A stretch of DNA of 64,000 nt from Saprospiraceae bacterium (GTDB taxonomy: Bacteria > Bacteroidota > Bacteroidia > Chitinophagales > Saprospiraceae): positions 310,001 to 374,000 of the forward strand of contig JADJJU010000002.1 of the NCBI GenBank assembly GCA_016706365.1, in the 5' to 3' direction. Under the pieces are notes generated by a model, which was not told the DNA's origin, made no database searches, and was given only the letters and a program-made list of their open reading frames with translations. Numbering within the stretch: position 1 is the stretch's first letter; every line of letters starts with the position of its first letter. The translations under genes and the position numbers were made by a program. Of the stretch, positions 9,138 through 18,600 are shown one piece after another.

Positions 9138-12100
9138 TTAACTCAGTTTTTTGATCTGAATACTTGTCGTCATTGTCTCATCTATTTCAATTATTTCATC
9201 CAAAGTCTGTTCACTTAGGATAAGATCATCTGCCAGAGTTTCCTGCTTTATATATGAGCAAAAATGCGCTATTGCATTTTCCAGCCAATCCTTATCTTCA
9301 ATTCGAATACTGATTTTATCAGTCACATTTAATCCATGAGATTTGCGCAGATTTTGAATTCTATTGATTAATTCTCTGGCTACACCTTCAGCAATCAGCA
9401 TTTCATCCAGACTCACATCCAGAGCAACAGTTAATTCGCCATCATTTGCAACAAACCATCCCGGAATATCCTCGGATGAAATGACTATATCTTCTGAGCT
9501 CAATCTGAATTTTTCTCCTTCAAAAAGCAAATCCAAATATCCATCTTGTTCCAATTGTTTGATAGCAGTCTGATCCATTTCTGAAATGGCGATTTGAGCT
9601 TCTTTCATATGCTTGCCCAATCTTTTTCCTAATGTCTGAAAATTGGGCTTTGCCTTTTTCTTAATCACCCCGCCATCATCAGTGATATACTCCAATTTTT
9701 TCACATTTACTTCTGCCAGAATCAGATCCTTGACGCCATCGATCTGATCAATAAATCGCTCATCCAACACGGGTAACATTATCTTGTTAAGAGGCTGTCT
9801 GACTCTCAATTTTTCTCTTTTTCTAATGGAAAGAATAAGAGAGGAAATCCGCTGAGCATAAGACATGCGTTGCTCCAGTTCATTATCTATGGCGAATTCC
9901 TGTGCCTTTGGAAAATCAGTGAGATGAACTGATATGCAATGCTCTTTATTAGTGACCTGATTCAAATTCTGATACAACCAGTCTGCAAAGAATGGTGCTA
10001 CCGGGGCTATCAGTTTGGACAAAGTCTCAAGACATGTATATAGTGTCTGATAAGCGGCAATTTTATCATCTGAATAATCTCCTTTCCAAAATCTGCGGCG
10101 ACATAGCCTGACATACCAGTTACTTAGATGCTCATCTATAAACACTTCTATTTTTCTAAATGCGTTCGTTGGTTCATAATCAGATAATGATTGCTCCACT
10201 TCCAGAATTAGAGTATTTAGCAATGAAATAATCCATCTGTCAATTTCCTGACGCTCATTGAGCGGAACTGAAGGCTCCAAATACTTGAAGCCATCTACAT
10301 TTGCATATAATGAGAAGAAAGAATAAGTATTATACAATGTGCCAAATAACTTGCGCTTAACCTCTTCGATTCCGTTGATATCAAACTTCAGATTATCCCA
10401 TGGCTGTGCATTTGTAATCATGTACCAGCGGGTGGCATCAGCGCCAAACTGAGCAATCGTACTGAAAGGATCTACAACATTCCCTTTTGATTTTGACATC
10501 TTTTGTCCATCCTTATCAAGTACCAATCCATTGGAAACCACATTTTTAAAAGCTACTGAATCAAAACACATTGTAGCAATGGCATGCAGTGTGTAAAACC
10601 ACCCTCTGGTCTGATCCACTCCTTCTGCAATAAAATCTGCAGGGAAATTTCTCACAAATTGCTCCTGATTTTCAAAAGGATAATGCCATTGTGCATAAGG
10701 CATGGATCCACTATCAAACCATACGTCTATCAAATCCAGTTCTCTTCTCATGGGCTTACCTGACTCACTAACTAAAATCACTTCATCAATGAATGGTCTG
10801 TGAAGATCACTAAGGAGAGCTTGCAGAATTTGCTTACAAATGACTTTTATTTCTTCAGGTTGATCAGGTAAAGTGTCCCAAACAAGACCTTGTTCTGACA
10901 TCAATTCTTTGTAATGAACTGATACCCGTACACACCAATCACGATTGTAAAGGTCTAACTGATCTACAGCCTTCAATGCTGCTTCCTTCAGTGAGTCAAG
11001 GCTTCCAATACATATTTCTTCAGTGCTGTCTTCTGTTCTCCAGATCGGCAAAGGAATTCCCCAATAGCGGGATCTTGAGAGATTCCAGTCCTGCAAATTC
11101 TCCAGCCAAATACCAAATCGCCCAGTACCTGTGTGAGCTGGTTTCCAGTTGATAGTTTTGTTAAGCTCCGCCATGCGTTCCTTTGCCTTTGAAGCAGCTA
11201 CGAACCAGGAGTCAAGCGGATAATACAATACCGGCTTGTCAGTTCTCCAGCAATGCGGATAATTGTGCGCCTACTTCTGTACACTGAAGGATAGCCCGTC
11301 TGTTTTTAGTGTGCCAGCGCTGTCTACACCCACAGCTTTTAAGGCCTCTCCTTCGCTTTTATAATCTTTGACATAGCGGCCACCGAATTCAGGCATATCA
11401 TCCAAAAACTTGCCCTGCTTATCAACCAGGGTTAGCGCCCCTATTCCATTTTGTCTGGCGACCCGCATGTCATCTGCACCAAATGAAGGCGCAATATGAA
11501 CGATACCTGTTCCATCTTCTGTGGACACAAAATCTCCCATTAGCACTTTGAAAGCATCACCCTCTTCGGGAACAGCGTATTTCAGAAGCTGATCATAACG
11601 CATCCCTTCCAGACTGCTACCTTTAAATTCCTGCAAGATTCTGTATGGTACTACTTTATCCGATTTTGAATATATCATCTCAGCTTCAGCACCTTCCGGT
11701 TTGAACCATTGTGCGATAAGCGCTTTTGCTATAACCACAGATACTGCTGCTTCCGTATAAGGATTGAAAGTGCTGAGCTTGACATAATCAATATCCTTGC
11801 CCATGGCCAATGCGGTATTGGAAGGCAGCGTCCAGGGCGTGGTCGTCCATGCGAGAATACGAACATCCTCCTCTTCAGTATCCCACAAGAAAAAATACTT
11901 TTCTTCCTTAAGGACTTTAAACATCGCTACAACCGTTGTATCCTTCACCTCTTTATAACAGCCCGGAAGATTGAGTTCATGTGAGCTTAGACCAGTTCCT
12001 GCTGCAGGAGAATAAGGCTGTATTGTGTAGCCTTTGTACATATATTCTTTGTCATACAAGCGCTTCAGCAAAAACCAGACAGACTCTATATAGTCATTTT

Positions 12101-12553
12101 CAAATGTGATATAAGGATTATCAAGATCCACCCAATATCCCATTTTTTGTGTAATGTCATCCCATTTATCCTTAAATCGCATGACAGTCTCGCGACATTT
12201 GCGATTGTACTCTTCAACACTTATTTTTTTGCCTATGTCTTCTTTTGTAATTCCAAGTTCCTTTTCCACATTCAATTCGATAGGAAGTCCGTGCGTATCC
12301 CATCCTCCCTTACGCTCTACGCGCTTACCTTTCATTGTCTGGAACCTGCAAAAAAGATCTTTTACAGTTCTGGCGATGACGTGGTGAATTCCGGGCATAC
12401 CATTTGCGGAAGGAGGTCCTTCATAAAAACATAGGAATTATTGATATCTTTTTCATCAATACTTCTCTGAAATACATTATTGGTTTCCCAAAATTCAAGT
12501 ATCTCCCGGTCTATTGCCGGCAGGTCCAGTTGTTTATATTCTTTGTATTTCAT
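9138..12553 (-). CDS. ileS: Isoleucyl-tRNA synthetase, interrupted by one frameshift and one in-frame TAG
   Basis: Class I aminoacyl-tRNA synthetase charging tRNA-Ile. I take ATG 12553 (MKYKEYKQLDLPAID) as the start because the only good promoter element (12674-12681) lies over the longer candidate start at 12676. The gene appears in three pieces: 12553 to about 12427, 12426 to 11271, and 11270 to 9138. Joined, it gives about 1138 residues, the usual Bacteroidota length. The HIGH-type site is PGIHH just after the first break; GGWDTHGLP, the catalytic-core HNYPHCWRTDKP, and KMSKSKGNVVDP are all present, with the C-terminal anticodon-binding domain complete. Break 1: a plus-strand A5 run at 12425-12429 is one base short; repair gives SYVFYEGPPSANGMPG. 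Break 2: TAG at 11271-11273 stands in the same frame where the family has Tyr (KYxHNYPHCW). An intact IleRS is required for life unless a second copy exists elsewhere. Confidence 0.9.
11271..11273 (-). other. In-frame TAG inside ileS
   Basis: The coding strand reads CAG AAG TAG GCG CAC AAT TAT CCG. The reading frame is unchanged on both sides, so this is a substitution, not an indel. A TAC codon (Tyr) would give QKYAHNYPHCW, matching the expected family sequence. TAG is used as an ordinary stop by neighbouring genes (pdxA, fabH, the desaturase), so general recoding is unlikely. Confidence 0.8.
12425..12429 (-). other. Frameshift site near the 5' end of ileS
   Basis: Five A on the plus strand (five T on the coding strand). 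One more T changes the reading from VFMKDL to VFYEGPPSANG, the conserved sequence just before the HIGH-type motif, and joins the N-terminal 42 residues to the rest. Confidence 0.85.
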
Positions 12554-12673
12554 TAAAATCTGATTTTCATTATTTGGTCGCGACTTCCTGTTCAACAAGG
12601 TCGTTATAATCGAAGTGGACAGAAAACGCGGCATTTTTACTACTATTCGTGAAACCCATTGCTGGAAAGGGTG

Positions 12674-12681
12674 CAAAAATA
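12674..12681 (-). promoter_or_regulatory. Predicted -7 promoter element for ileS
   Basis: The minus strand reads TATTTTTG, an exact TAnnTTTG match. It overlaps the longest possible ileS start and therefore supports the downstream ATG at 12553, giving a leader of roughly 110 nt. Confidence 0.45.
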
Positions 12682-12776
12682 TAAATAAAATATAAGATAC
12701 GCTTCAAAATGAGTGAATTGCGCCCGGGAGAACTAATCGCAATAAAATGAACAAATTACCTTGACATTGAATTTTA

Positions 12777-12784
12777 TATCTTTG
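12777..12784 (+). promoter_or_regulatory. Predicted -7 promoter element for the ABC transporter operon
   Basis: TATCTTTG, exact TAnnTTTG, 13-26 bp before the candidate ATG codons at 12797, 12803 and 12806. It shows that a TTG start at 12761 cannot be the real one. Confidence 0.5.
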
Positions 12785-12802
12785 AAGCCAATTCTGATGA
12801 CC

Positions 12803-13432
12803 ATGATGTTACAAGCTCAGGGACTTTCATATTCCTATGATACCCAAAATTCGATTTCATTACCTGATTTTCAATGCCAGAAAGGAGACAGGCTATTAAT
12901 CCTGGGAAATTCCGGCAGCGGTAAAACTACCTTGCTGAACCTGATCGGTGGATTATTGAGAATACAAAAAGGAAGTATTACAATTAAAGGTCAGGAATTA
13001 AAGTCTCTGAATAATAATCAACTGGACGCTTATCGCGGTAAAAACATCGGACTTATTTTCCAAAAATCTCACTTTGTGCAGTCTCTCAACGTGCTTGAAA
13101 ATCTGCTGCTTGCTCAGCAACTTGCCGATGTTCCGACTGACAAAGCAAGGGCCATGCATTTATTGAAAAGTCTAAACATTGAAGATAAGGCCCTGAAAAA
13201 ACCAGCTTCACTTAGTATTGGAGAACAGCAAAGAGCTTCGATTGCAAGAGCACTTATCAATAAGCCGGCACTTGTGCTGGCAGATGAACCTACTTCTGCT
13301 TTGGATGACTACAATTGTATGGAGGTAATAAGATTGCTGGAAACTGCTGTCGCTGAAGAATCTTCCACTCTGCTTATTGTGACACATGATCAGCGCCTGA
13401 AAGATCATTTTCCAAATCAAATAGCTCTGTAA
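12803..13432 (+). CDS. ABC transporter ATP-binding protein (LolD/MacB type)
   Basis: About 209 residues from ATG 12803 (12797 and 12806 are equally possible). It has Walker A GNSGSGKTTLLN, Q-loop IFQKSHFVQSLNVLEN, signature LSIGEQQRASIARAL and Walker B ALVLADEPTSALD followed by a switch histidine (IVTHDQR). This order and the short length are those of the small ATPases that partner MacB/FtsX-fold permeases. It is separated from the permease gene by three bases, so translation is probably coupled. The operon continues with two small CFFCG-motif exported proteins. An equivalent set (ATPase, permease, DUF3299 protein) is known, from memory, in the zinc-repressed PA4063-PA4066 locus of Pseudomonas aeruginosa, so metal-related transport is a reasonable inference. 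Confidence 0.88.
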   Translation: MMLQAQGLSYSYDTQNSISLPDFQCQKGDRLLILGNSGSGKTTLLNLIGGLLRIQKGSITIKGQELKSLNNNQLDAYRGKNIGLIFQKSHFVQSLNVLENLLLAQQLADVPTDKARAMHLLKSLNIEDKALKKPASLSIGEQQRASIARALINKPALVLADEPTSALDDYNCMEVIRLLETAVAEESSTLLIVTHDQRLKDHFPNQIAL

Positions 13433-13435
13433 ACC

Positions 13436-14779
13436 ATGTTCAAAATATTTAAACTCGCTTTAAAAAATATCTTCAACAAGCCTTTGTCGCTAGCATTGAG
13501 CCTTGTGTTATTTGCTTTGGGATCCGCCTTGATTACTGCATTACTACTTTTAAACAGACAGCTTGAAGATCAATTTACAAGAAACCTGGCAGATGTGGAA
13601 CTGGTCATCGGCGCCAAAGGGAGTCCACTTCAGTTGATCCTGTGCAACATGTATCATATAGATAACCCGACAGGCAATATAGCTCTGGCAGAAACTAAGC
13701 CATTTCTGAATCCCAAACATCCTTTGATAGCCAAAGCCATTCCTTTGTCCCTGGGTGATAATTACAAAAGTTATAGAATTACAGGAACTACTCCAGGGTT
13801 TCTGACTTTGTATAATGCAAGTTTTGAACAGGGAAGAGTATGGGAAAGTGATTATGAAGTAGTTATTGGAAAATCAGTTGCGGATCAGACAGGATTGAAA
13901 TTAGGGGATGAATTTGACAGCTCACATGGATTCATGCAGGATGATGATTTAATTCATGAGCAACATATCAAGTTTAAGGTTGTAGGGATTCTGAATCCTG
14001 CCGGATCAGTTATTGATCAATTGATCCTTTGCAATAGTAAAACAGTGTGGCTTGTCCATGAACATGAAGAAGCTGAAGAAACGGAAGAGACTCAAACAGA
14101 CAGCAATGCAGTGCATGATCACCATCACCATAGTGAAGAGCCTGTAAATCCGGTTCCTGTCCAATACACAGAGAAAGAATTACTTGATTTACATGCCACT
14201 GCAGTTCAGGAATTGATATCAAATGAAGAAAAAGACATCACTTCAATACTTGTTCAGTTTCGTGGCCGCAATTACCAGACACTTAACATGCAAAGGAGCA
14301 TCAATGAAAACACAAACTTGCAGGCAGCTACACCGGCCATTGAGATCAATAGATTGTTTGTATTGATGGGAGTGGGAATTGAGGCACTTCGTGCTTTGGC
14401 GATCATAATTATGATTGTTTCAGGTTTAAGTATATTCATATCCATGTTGAATGCTTTGAAGGAAAGGAAATATGAACTGGCTCTTATGAGAGCCATGGGG
14501 GCTTCCCGTTGGCAACTATTGACATTGATAGTAGCAGAGGGAGCTTTTATTGCGATGGTTGGATATTTTATTGGCGCTCTGCTGGGTCATGCTTCAGTGG
14601 CTCTAATCTCAGGTTACATGCAGGACTCCTATCGATATGCCCTGGACGGCTGGGTGTTTTTACCGGAAGAAGGTATCCTTTTGGTCGCTTGTATCGTTTT
14701 AGGAAAGTTGGCTGCTCTGTTACCTGCTATTCAGGCATACAGAACAGATATTGCAAATACATTGACACAGAGGGGTTGA
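13436..14779 (+). CDS. ABC transporter permease, MacB/FtsX family, with histidine-rich periplasmic loop
   Basis: 447 residues. One N-terminal transmembrane helix (SLALSLVLFALGSALITALLL), a large periplasmic domain of MacB-PCD type (VELVIGAKGSPLQLILCNMYHID near 55-75) and three C-terminal helices of the FtsX domain (residues about 310-440, with YELALMRAMGASRWQL between helices). The periplasmic domain contains an acidic and histidine-rich insertion at about residues 204-240 holding seven histidines (VHEHEEAEE and HDHHHHSEE), which looks like a metal-binding loop. MacB-fold proteins are usually not channels but couple ATP hydrolysis to work on periplasmic or membrane substrates. With the CFFCG proteins downstream I infer a role in zinc or other divalent-metal handling; a lipoprotein-release role is the main alternative. 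Confidence 0.85.
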   Translation: MFKIFKLALKNIFNKPLSLALSLVLFALGSALITALLLLNRQLEDQFTRNLADVELVIGAKGSPLQLILCNMYHIDNPTGNIALAETKPFLNPKHPLIAKAIPLSLGDNYKSYRITGTTPGFLTLYNASFEQGRVWESDYEVVIGKSVADQTGLKLGDEFDSSHGFMQDDDLIHEQHIKFKVVGILNPAGSVIDQLILCNSKTVWLVHEHEEAEETEETQTDSNAVHDHHHHSEEPVNPVPVQYTEKELLDLHATAVQELISNEEKDITSILVQFRGRNYQTLNMQRSINENTNLQAATPAIEINRLFVLMGVGIEALRALAIIIMIVSGLSIFISMLNALKERKYELALMRAMGASRWQLLTLIVAEGAFIAMVGYFIGALLGHASVALISGYMQDSYRYALDGWVFLPEEGILLVACIVLGKLAALLPAIQAYRTDIANTLTQRG

Positions 14780-14810
14780 GTTTTCTTAATACAGATTTGA
14801 AATCAATTGA

Positions 14811-15263
14811 ATGTTACAATCAATAAAAATATCTCTATTTTTTCTGGCTATCTTTTTTAGCAGTACAATGCTGCATGCTCAGGAAAGTGCCTGGAGAATA
14901 CTGACCAAAGTACAGATTAAGAAACAATATGATGAGGAGTTTGGAATTGAAACAATCATTCCCACATTTACCAATGAGATCAGAGCAATGGAAGGGAAAG
15001 AAATCACAATTGGCGGATACATATTTCCTACTGCTGATAAGAGAGATCAAAGCCATTTAATGTTTTCCATGTATCCCATTAGTAATTGCTTTTTTTGTGG
15101 AAAAGCCGGACCGGAAACAGCCATGCAGGTATTTATGGCTGATAATAAAAAAGTAAGATACACAGAAGATAAAGTATATGTAAAAGGTAAGCTACAGTTG
15201 TCAGAACATGATCCAAGCGGCTTGATTTACACTCTCATTAATGCACAATTAATCGATCAATGA
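14811..15263 (+). CDS. Exported CFFCG-motif protein, DUF3299-like, copy 1
   Basis: 150 residues with a signal peptide (LFFLAIFFSSTMLHAQ) and one compact domain. Conserved elements shared with the next gene are: a Trp near the mature N-terminus, KxYDExxGxxxxxPxF, GKEITIxGY, then CFFCGKAGPET at about residues 93-103 and a closing VKGKLQLSxxD. The paired cysteines (C-F-F-C) suggest a metal site or a redox pair. The pattern of an OB-like beta-barrel with GKEI and KGKL strands resembles DUF3299 proteins encoded next to ABC transporters of this type. It lies 31 bp after the permease and overlaps the next gene by 4 bp, so it belongs to the same operon. The biochemical role is not established. Confidence 0.8.
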   Translation: MLQSIKISLFFLAIFFSSTMLHAQESAWRILTKVQIKKQYDEEFGIETIIPTFTNEIRAMEGKEITIGGYIFPTADKRDQSHLMFSMYPISNCFFCGKAGPETAMQVFMADNKKVRYTEDKVYVKGKLQLSEHDPSGLIYTLINAQLIDQ

Positions 15264-15712
15264 AATCTATATATTTCCCAACTCAAAGTATTTTAATTCT
15301 CATTTTTTGTCTGAGTGCCGGCTCTATATTTGCTCAGGAGGGTTCCTGGAAGACTTTGTCCAAAATCACCTTTGTAAAAAAATATGATGAGTTGCTGGGC
15401 TTCAAAGTGGACATGCCGGTTTTTGGCGATGAAGTAAGGAAGCTGGATGGCAAAGAGATTACTATCAAAGGTTATGTCATTCCTGTTGAAGGTTATAAGA
15501 GTCATAAAGAATTTGTTTTCTCAGCTTATCCGTACAGTATGTGTTTTTTCTGTGGAGGTGCCGGACCTGAAACTGTCATGGAAGTTTTCTCGAAAGAACC
15601 AATAAAATACTCCGCTGATCCTATTATCATCAAAGGAAAACTGAAACTTAATTCCGATGATATCAACCGCCTCATGTACGCTCTTCATGATGCTGTTCTG
15701 GTAAAAAAATAA
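15260..15712 (+). CDS. Exported CFFCG-motif protein, DUF3299-like, copy 2
   Basis: 150 residues, a tandem paralogue of the preceding gene and the same length. Signal peptide LILIFCLSAGSIFAQ. It shares the Trp-x-x-L-x-K start, KYDELLGFKVDMPVF, GKEITIKGYVIP, the cysteine motif CFFCGGAGPETVMEVF and IKGKLKLNSDD. The start ATG overlaps the stop of copy 1 (ATGA), a sign of translational coupling. Two copies may form a heterodimer or have split functions; this is inference. Last gene of the ABC operon. Confidence 0.8.
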   Translation: MKSIYFPTQSILILIFCLSAGSIFAQEGSWKTLSKITFVKKYDELLGFKVDMPVFGDEVRKLDGKEITIKGYVIPVEGYKSHKEFVFSAYPYSMCFFCGGAGPETVMEVFSKEPIKYSADPIIIKGKLKLNSDDINRLMYALHDAVLVKK

Positions 15713-15850
15713 TCCAGCCTTAGCGCAGGATCGTATTACTTATTATAAATCTAAAACGGGTATTTGATAGTAATTTGTGGTCTAAGCTAACTCCTCATTG
15801 ATAATTTGATTTGAATAAAGTACATTTATAGTACTAATTACGCTGTTATT

Positions 15851-17125
15851 ATGGAAGCTTTTGCCACAGCTTTGACTTATGCTATTCCAGGATTCATTAT
15901 TTTAATTTTGATAGAAGAATTTGCCGGAAGACTTGTCGGTGTCAAAGTTAACAGGGACATGGATACTATCTCCAGTATCAGTTCAGGAATCACGAATGTG
16001 ATGAAGAGTGTGCTGGGCCTGACACTTATTATTATAAGTTATGGATGGATGGTAGAGAATCTGGCGATTTTTGAAATCAAGTCAACGCTTCTGGTATATA
16101 TTCTGGCTTTTATCGGCATTGATTTTGCTGGATACTGGGCACACAGATTTGATCATGTGATCAATGTTTTTTGGAACAGGCATATCATCCACCACAGTAG
16201 TGAGGAGTTCAATCTGAGTTGCGCACTCCGCCAGCCAATCTCCACAATTGTTGCAGTTTATTTTTTCCTGTATATTCCGATGGCAATACTGGGAATTCCG
16301 GCAGAAGTAGTGGCTTTGCTGGCTCCCATTCATTTGTTTGCGCAGTTTTGGTATCACACCAGACTTATCGGCAAAATGGGCTGGATGGAATACGTACTTG
16401 TTACTCCTTCACATCACCGGGTTCATCATGCTATCAATCCTGAGTACATGGACAAAAACTTTGGGCAAATTTTTATCATTTGGGATAGACTATTTGGAAC
16501 TTACCAGGAAGAAATAACTGAAATACCACCTGTATATGGAATCAAAAGACCTGCAGGAACCTGGAATCCGATTAGTATTAATTTCATGCATATGTGGTTA
16601 CTTATAAAAGATGCCTGGCGGACAAAAAGCTGGTGGGATAAGCTGCGTATATGGTGGATGCCAACAGGCTGGAGACCGGCTGATATGACGGACAAGTATC
16701 CTGTTTATGCTATTGAAGATGTATATCAACAAAAAAAATATGATTCTAAGCCCGGTATAGCTTTGAAAATTTGGGCATGGGTTCAGCTGATTGTTCTTCT
16801 TGCATTATTGTATTACATGCTGTTGAATGTTGCAAATTATCAATTCCCTGAAATTCTGCTTTATTTTTCTTTCATAGCGCTCTCCGTTGCAGCATTTACA
16901 ACACTAATGGATAAAAATTGGCTGGCTTTGCCTTTAGAAGTCATAAAGTTTACGGCTGGAATTTATTTGCTGTACCTGATGGATGGTTGGTTTGGACTAG
17001 ACGATGTAATACCATTTGCATCCTATATTTTGGGCATATATTTGGTAGCCTCGCTGGGTGCTAGTTTCATAATTTTGAAATTTGAATTGACACCCAAAAG
17101 CGAAAGTCAATTCCTGCATGATTAG
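15851..17125 (+). CDS. Membrane-bound sterol desaturase/fatty acid hydroxylase superfamily protein
   Basis: 424 residues, a polytopic membrane protein with a di-iron hydroxylase core. The histidine clusters that define the family are present: HRFDH near residue 98, HIIHHSSEEFN near 113, HLFAQFWYHT near 160 and HHRVHHAINP near 188, with DKNFGQIFIIWDRLFGTY directly after, typical of the alkylglycerol monooxygenase-like branch. The C-terminal 150 residues add several more hydrophobic helices. It probably hydroxylates or desaturates a membrane lipid using oxygen; the substrate cannot be told from sequence. It stands alone, 138 bp after the ABC operon. Confidence 0.88.
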   Translation: MEAFATALTYAIPGFIILILIEEFAGRLVGVKVNRDMDTISSISSGITNVMKSVLGLTLIIISYGWMVENLAIFEIKSTLLVYILAFIGIDFAGYWAHRFDHVINVFWNRHIIHHSSEEFNLSCALRQPISTIVAVYFFLYIPMAILGIPAEVVALLAPIHLFAQFWYHTRLIGKMGWMEYVLVTPSHHRVHHAINPEYMDKNFGQIFIIWDRLFGTYQEEITEIPPVYGIKRPAGTWNPISINFMHMWLLIKDAWRTKSWWDKLRIWWMPTGWRPADMTDKYPVYAIEDVYQQKKYDSKPGIALKIWAWVQLIVLLALLYYMLLNVANYQFPEILLYFSFIALSVAAFTTLMDKNWLALPLEVIKFTAGIYLLYLMDGWFGLDDVIPFASYILGIYLVASLGASFIILKFELTPKSESQFLHD

Positions 17126-17163
17126 CTCAATTTTTGTGCGTCTTTATCAAAGAAAGCATTTTG

Positions 17164-17171
17164 TATCTTTG
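17164..17171 (+). promoter_or_regulatory. Predicted -7 promoter element for the glycosyltransferase gene
   Basis: TATCTTTG, exact TAnnTTTG, 32 bp before the ATG at 17203. A TTTA at 17142-17145 lies 18 bp upstream as a weak -33 match. Confidence 0.45.
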
Positions 17172-17202
17172 CATTGTATCATAAAATATAATTCCCAATT
17201 TA

Positions 17203-18123
17203 ATGTCTATGCCGCTTATTTCTATTATTGTATGCACATACAATAGGGATCGGTTTTTACCTGAATGTTTGCATTCCGTAGCTGCACAAACAGTTGAAAG
17301 ATCAATTTTTGAATTATTAATTATCGACAATAACTCAAATGATAATACAGCAAGCATTTCAAAAGATTTTATATCACAGAATCCTGAGTTGAATGCCAAA
17401 TATATTTTAGAGCCAAAACAAGGCTTATCGAATGCCAGAAACAGAGGTATTGTTGAAGCAGGGGGTGAATATTTGGCATTTGTAGATGATGATGCCATAC
17501 TTGATGCTGACTATCTTAAAAATTTGCATCAATTCATTTCTATCAGACCTGATGTAACAGGCTTGGGTGGAAAAATAATTGCCAGGTATGTTGATGGAGA
17601 AGAGCCTGATTGGATGAATCCATATAGTCGGGGCCTGTTTCTTAGCGAAGTGGATTATGGAAATGAAATCATAGAGCTGGATGGCTACAGGAAATATCCA
17701 TTTGGCTGCAATATGATTATCCACCGCCGATTTTTCGATACCGGGTGGAGGTTTGATAGCACTTTGGGAGTCATCGGGAAAGATGGGGGAAGATGTGAAG
17801 AGAAAGTTTTATTTCGGGACATAGCCAGGAAAAAACACCTTATTTACTATTTACCGGATGCATTTGTACTCCACCAAATTGATGTCCAGAGAATGACAAA
17901 ACCCTATATCAGAAAACTATCATGGGGTCTTGGAAGCAGTCTCAGGGTTTTATCTACCCAGGAAGGGTTTGGAGCATTTATTAAAAGAGGTATTGAAATC
18001 ATAATTAAATTCATCGGAGCAATTTTCATTTCTATCGGATACCTTTTAAAAGGGAAACCTTCGGTTAGCAAACATTTGACAGGGTACAGATGGTTAGTTT
18101 TAAAGGGCTATTTTAAAGGATAA
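17203..18123 (+). CDS. Glycosyltransferase family 2
   Basis: 306 residues, GT-A fold. It opens with PLISIIVCTYNRDRFL, followed by LLIIDNNSNDNT (nucleotide-binding Asp), QGLSNARNRGIVEA and the metal-binding AFVDDDAILD (DxD type). After the catalytic half come an acceptor-side region (GGRCEEKVLFRDIARK) and a C-terminal hydrophobic segment (IIIKFIGAIFISIGYLL) that may anchor it to the inner membrane. It likely adds sugars to a surface polysaccharide or lipid carrier. It is not in a recognisable polysaccharide cluster and converges on the lipoprotein genes 8 bp downstream. Confidence 0.88.
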   Translation: MSMPLISIIVCTYNRDRFLPECLHSVAAQTVERSIFELLIIDNNSNDNTASISKDFISQNPELNAKYILEPKQGLSNARNRGIVEAGGEYLAFVDDDAILDADYLKNLHQFISIRPDVTGLGGKIIARYVDGEEPDWMNPYSRGLFLSEVDYGNEIIELDGYRKYPFGCNMIIHRRFFDTGWRFDSTLGVIGKDGGRCEEKVLFRDIARKKHLIYYLPDAFVLHQIDVQRMTKPYIRKLSWGLGSSLRVLSTQEGFGAFIKRGIEIIIKFIGAIFISIGYLLKGKPSVSKHLTGYRWLVLKGYFKG

Positions 18124-18131
18124 TGCCGTAT

Positions 18132-18548
18132 TTACTTTCTTTTAACCATCTCAAATGTTCCTGAATTCGACCCTGAGAGGTTTTGCCAAATTCCATCTAT
18201 AAGTTTTCCAGACGGATCCAGAGTAGCAGTTCCAATCAAAGGATTTGGATTTTCACCTCCCACTACATTCGAAACCTGATATTTGAATGCATTTCCATTC
18301 AATTCCCAGGTGCCTAAATTAATTCTTACTCCATTGAACCATTGAGCTTCATTGGTGATTGTTCCATCTTTTTTTACAAGCAGATTCATATACTGTGGAT
18401 CGATATCTGATCTTCCATGAATATTATATTCACCCTCCCAAAATCCAGTAATATCTATTTCCTCTCTCAGCTTCACTTTTTCATCACATGAGCACATTAA
18501 GGCTAAACTAATACATACAGAAAGGAAAATTAAATATCGATTATTCAT
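18132..18548 (-). CDS. Small lipoprotein, tandem paralogue 1 of 3
   Basis: 138 residues from ATG 18548 (MNNRYLIFLSVCISLALMCSC, lipobox MCSC); a start at 18578 is possible but adds a poor leader. The mature domain reads as one beta-rich fold with IDITGFWEGEYNIHGR, YMNLLVKKDGT, GTWELNGNAFKYQV, SNVVGGENPNP and a closing NLSGSNSGTFEMVKRK. It is almost the same as paralogue 2 over the last 55 residues. The overall pattern (GFWEG start, GTWxxxG turn, VxxxGTxxxE end) suggests a small lipocalin-like or META-like barrel, but I cannot assign a family. Function unknown. Confidence 0.75.
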   Translation of the reverse strand: MNNRYLIFLSVCISLALMCSCDEKVKLREEIDITGFWEGEYNIHGRSDIDPQYMNLLVKKDGTITNEAQWFNGVRINLGTWELNGNAFKYQVSNVVGGENPNPLIGTATLDPSGKLIDGIWQNLSGSNSGTFEMVKRK

Positions 18549-18600
18549 AGGGCCTGGTGATTGGTTTACATGATTCAATAATAAACTTTAGTGAAATTCA

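Noticed and set aside
11271..11273. Genome-wide recoding of TAG to an amino acid
   Set aside because: pdxA (stop at 23170), the desaturase (29268-29270) and fabH (45524-45526) all end normally at TAG, so TAG is a working stop codon here.
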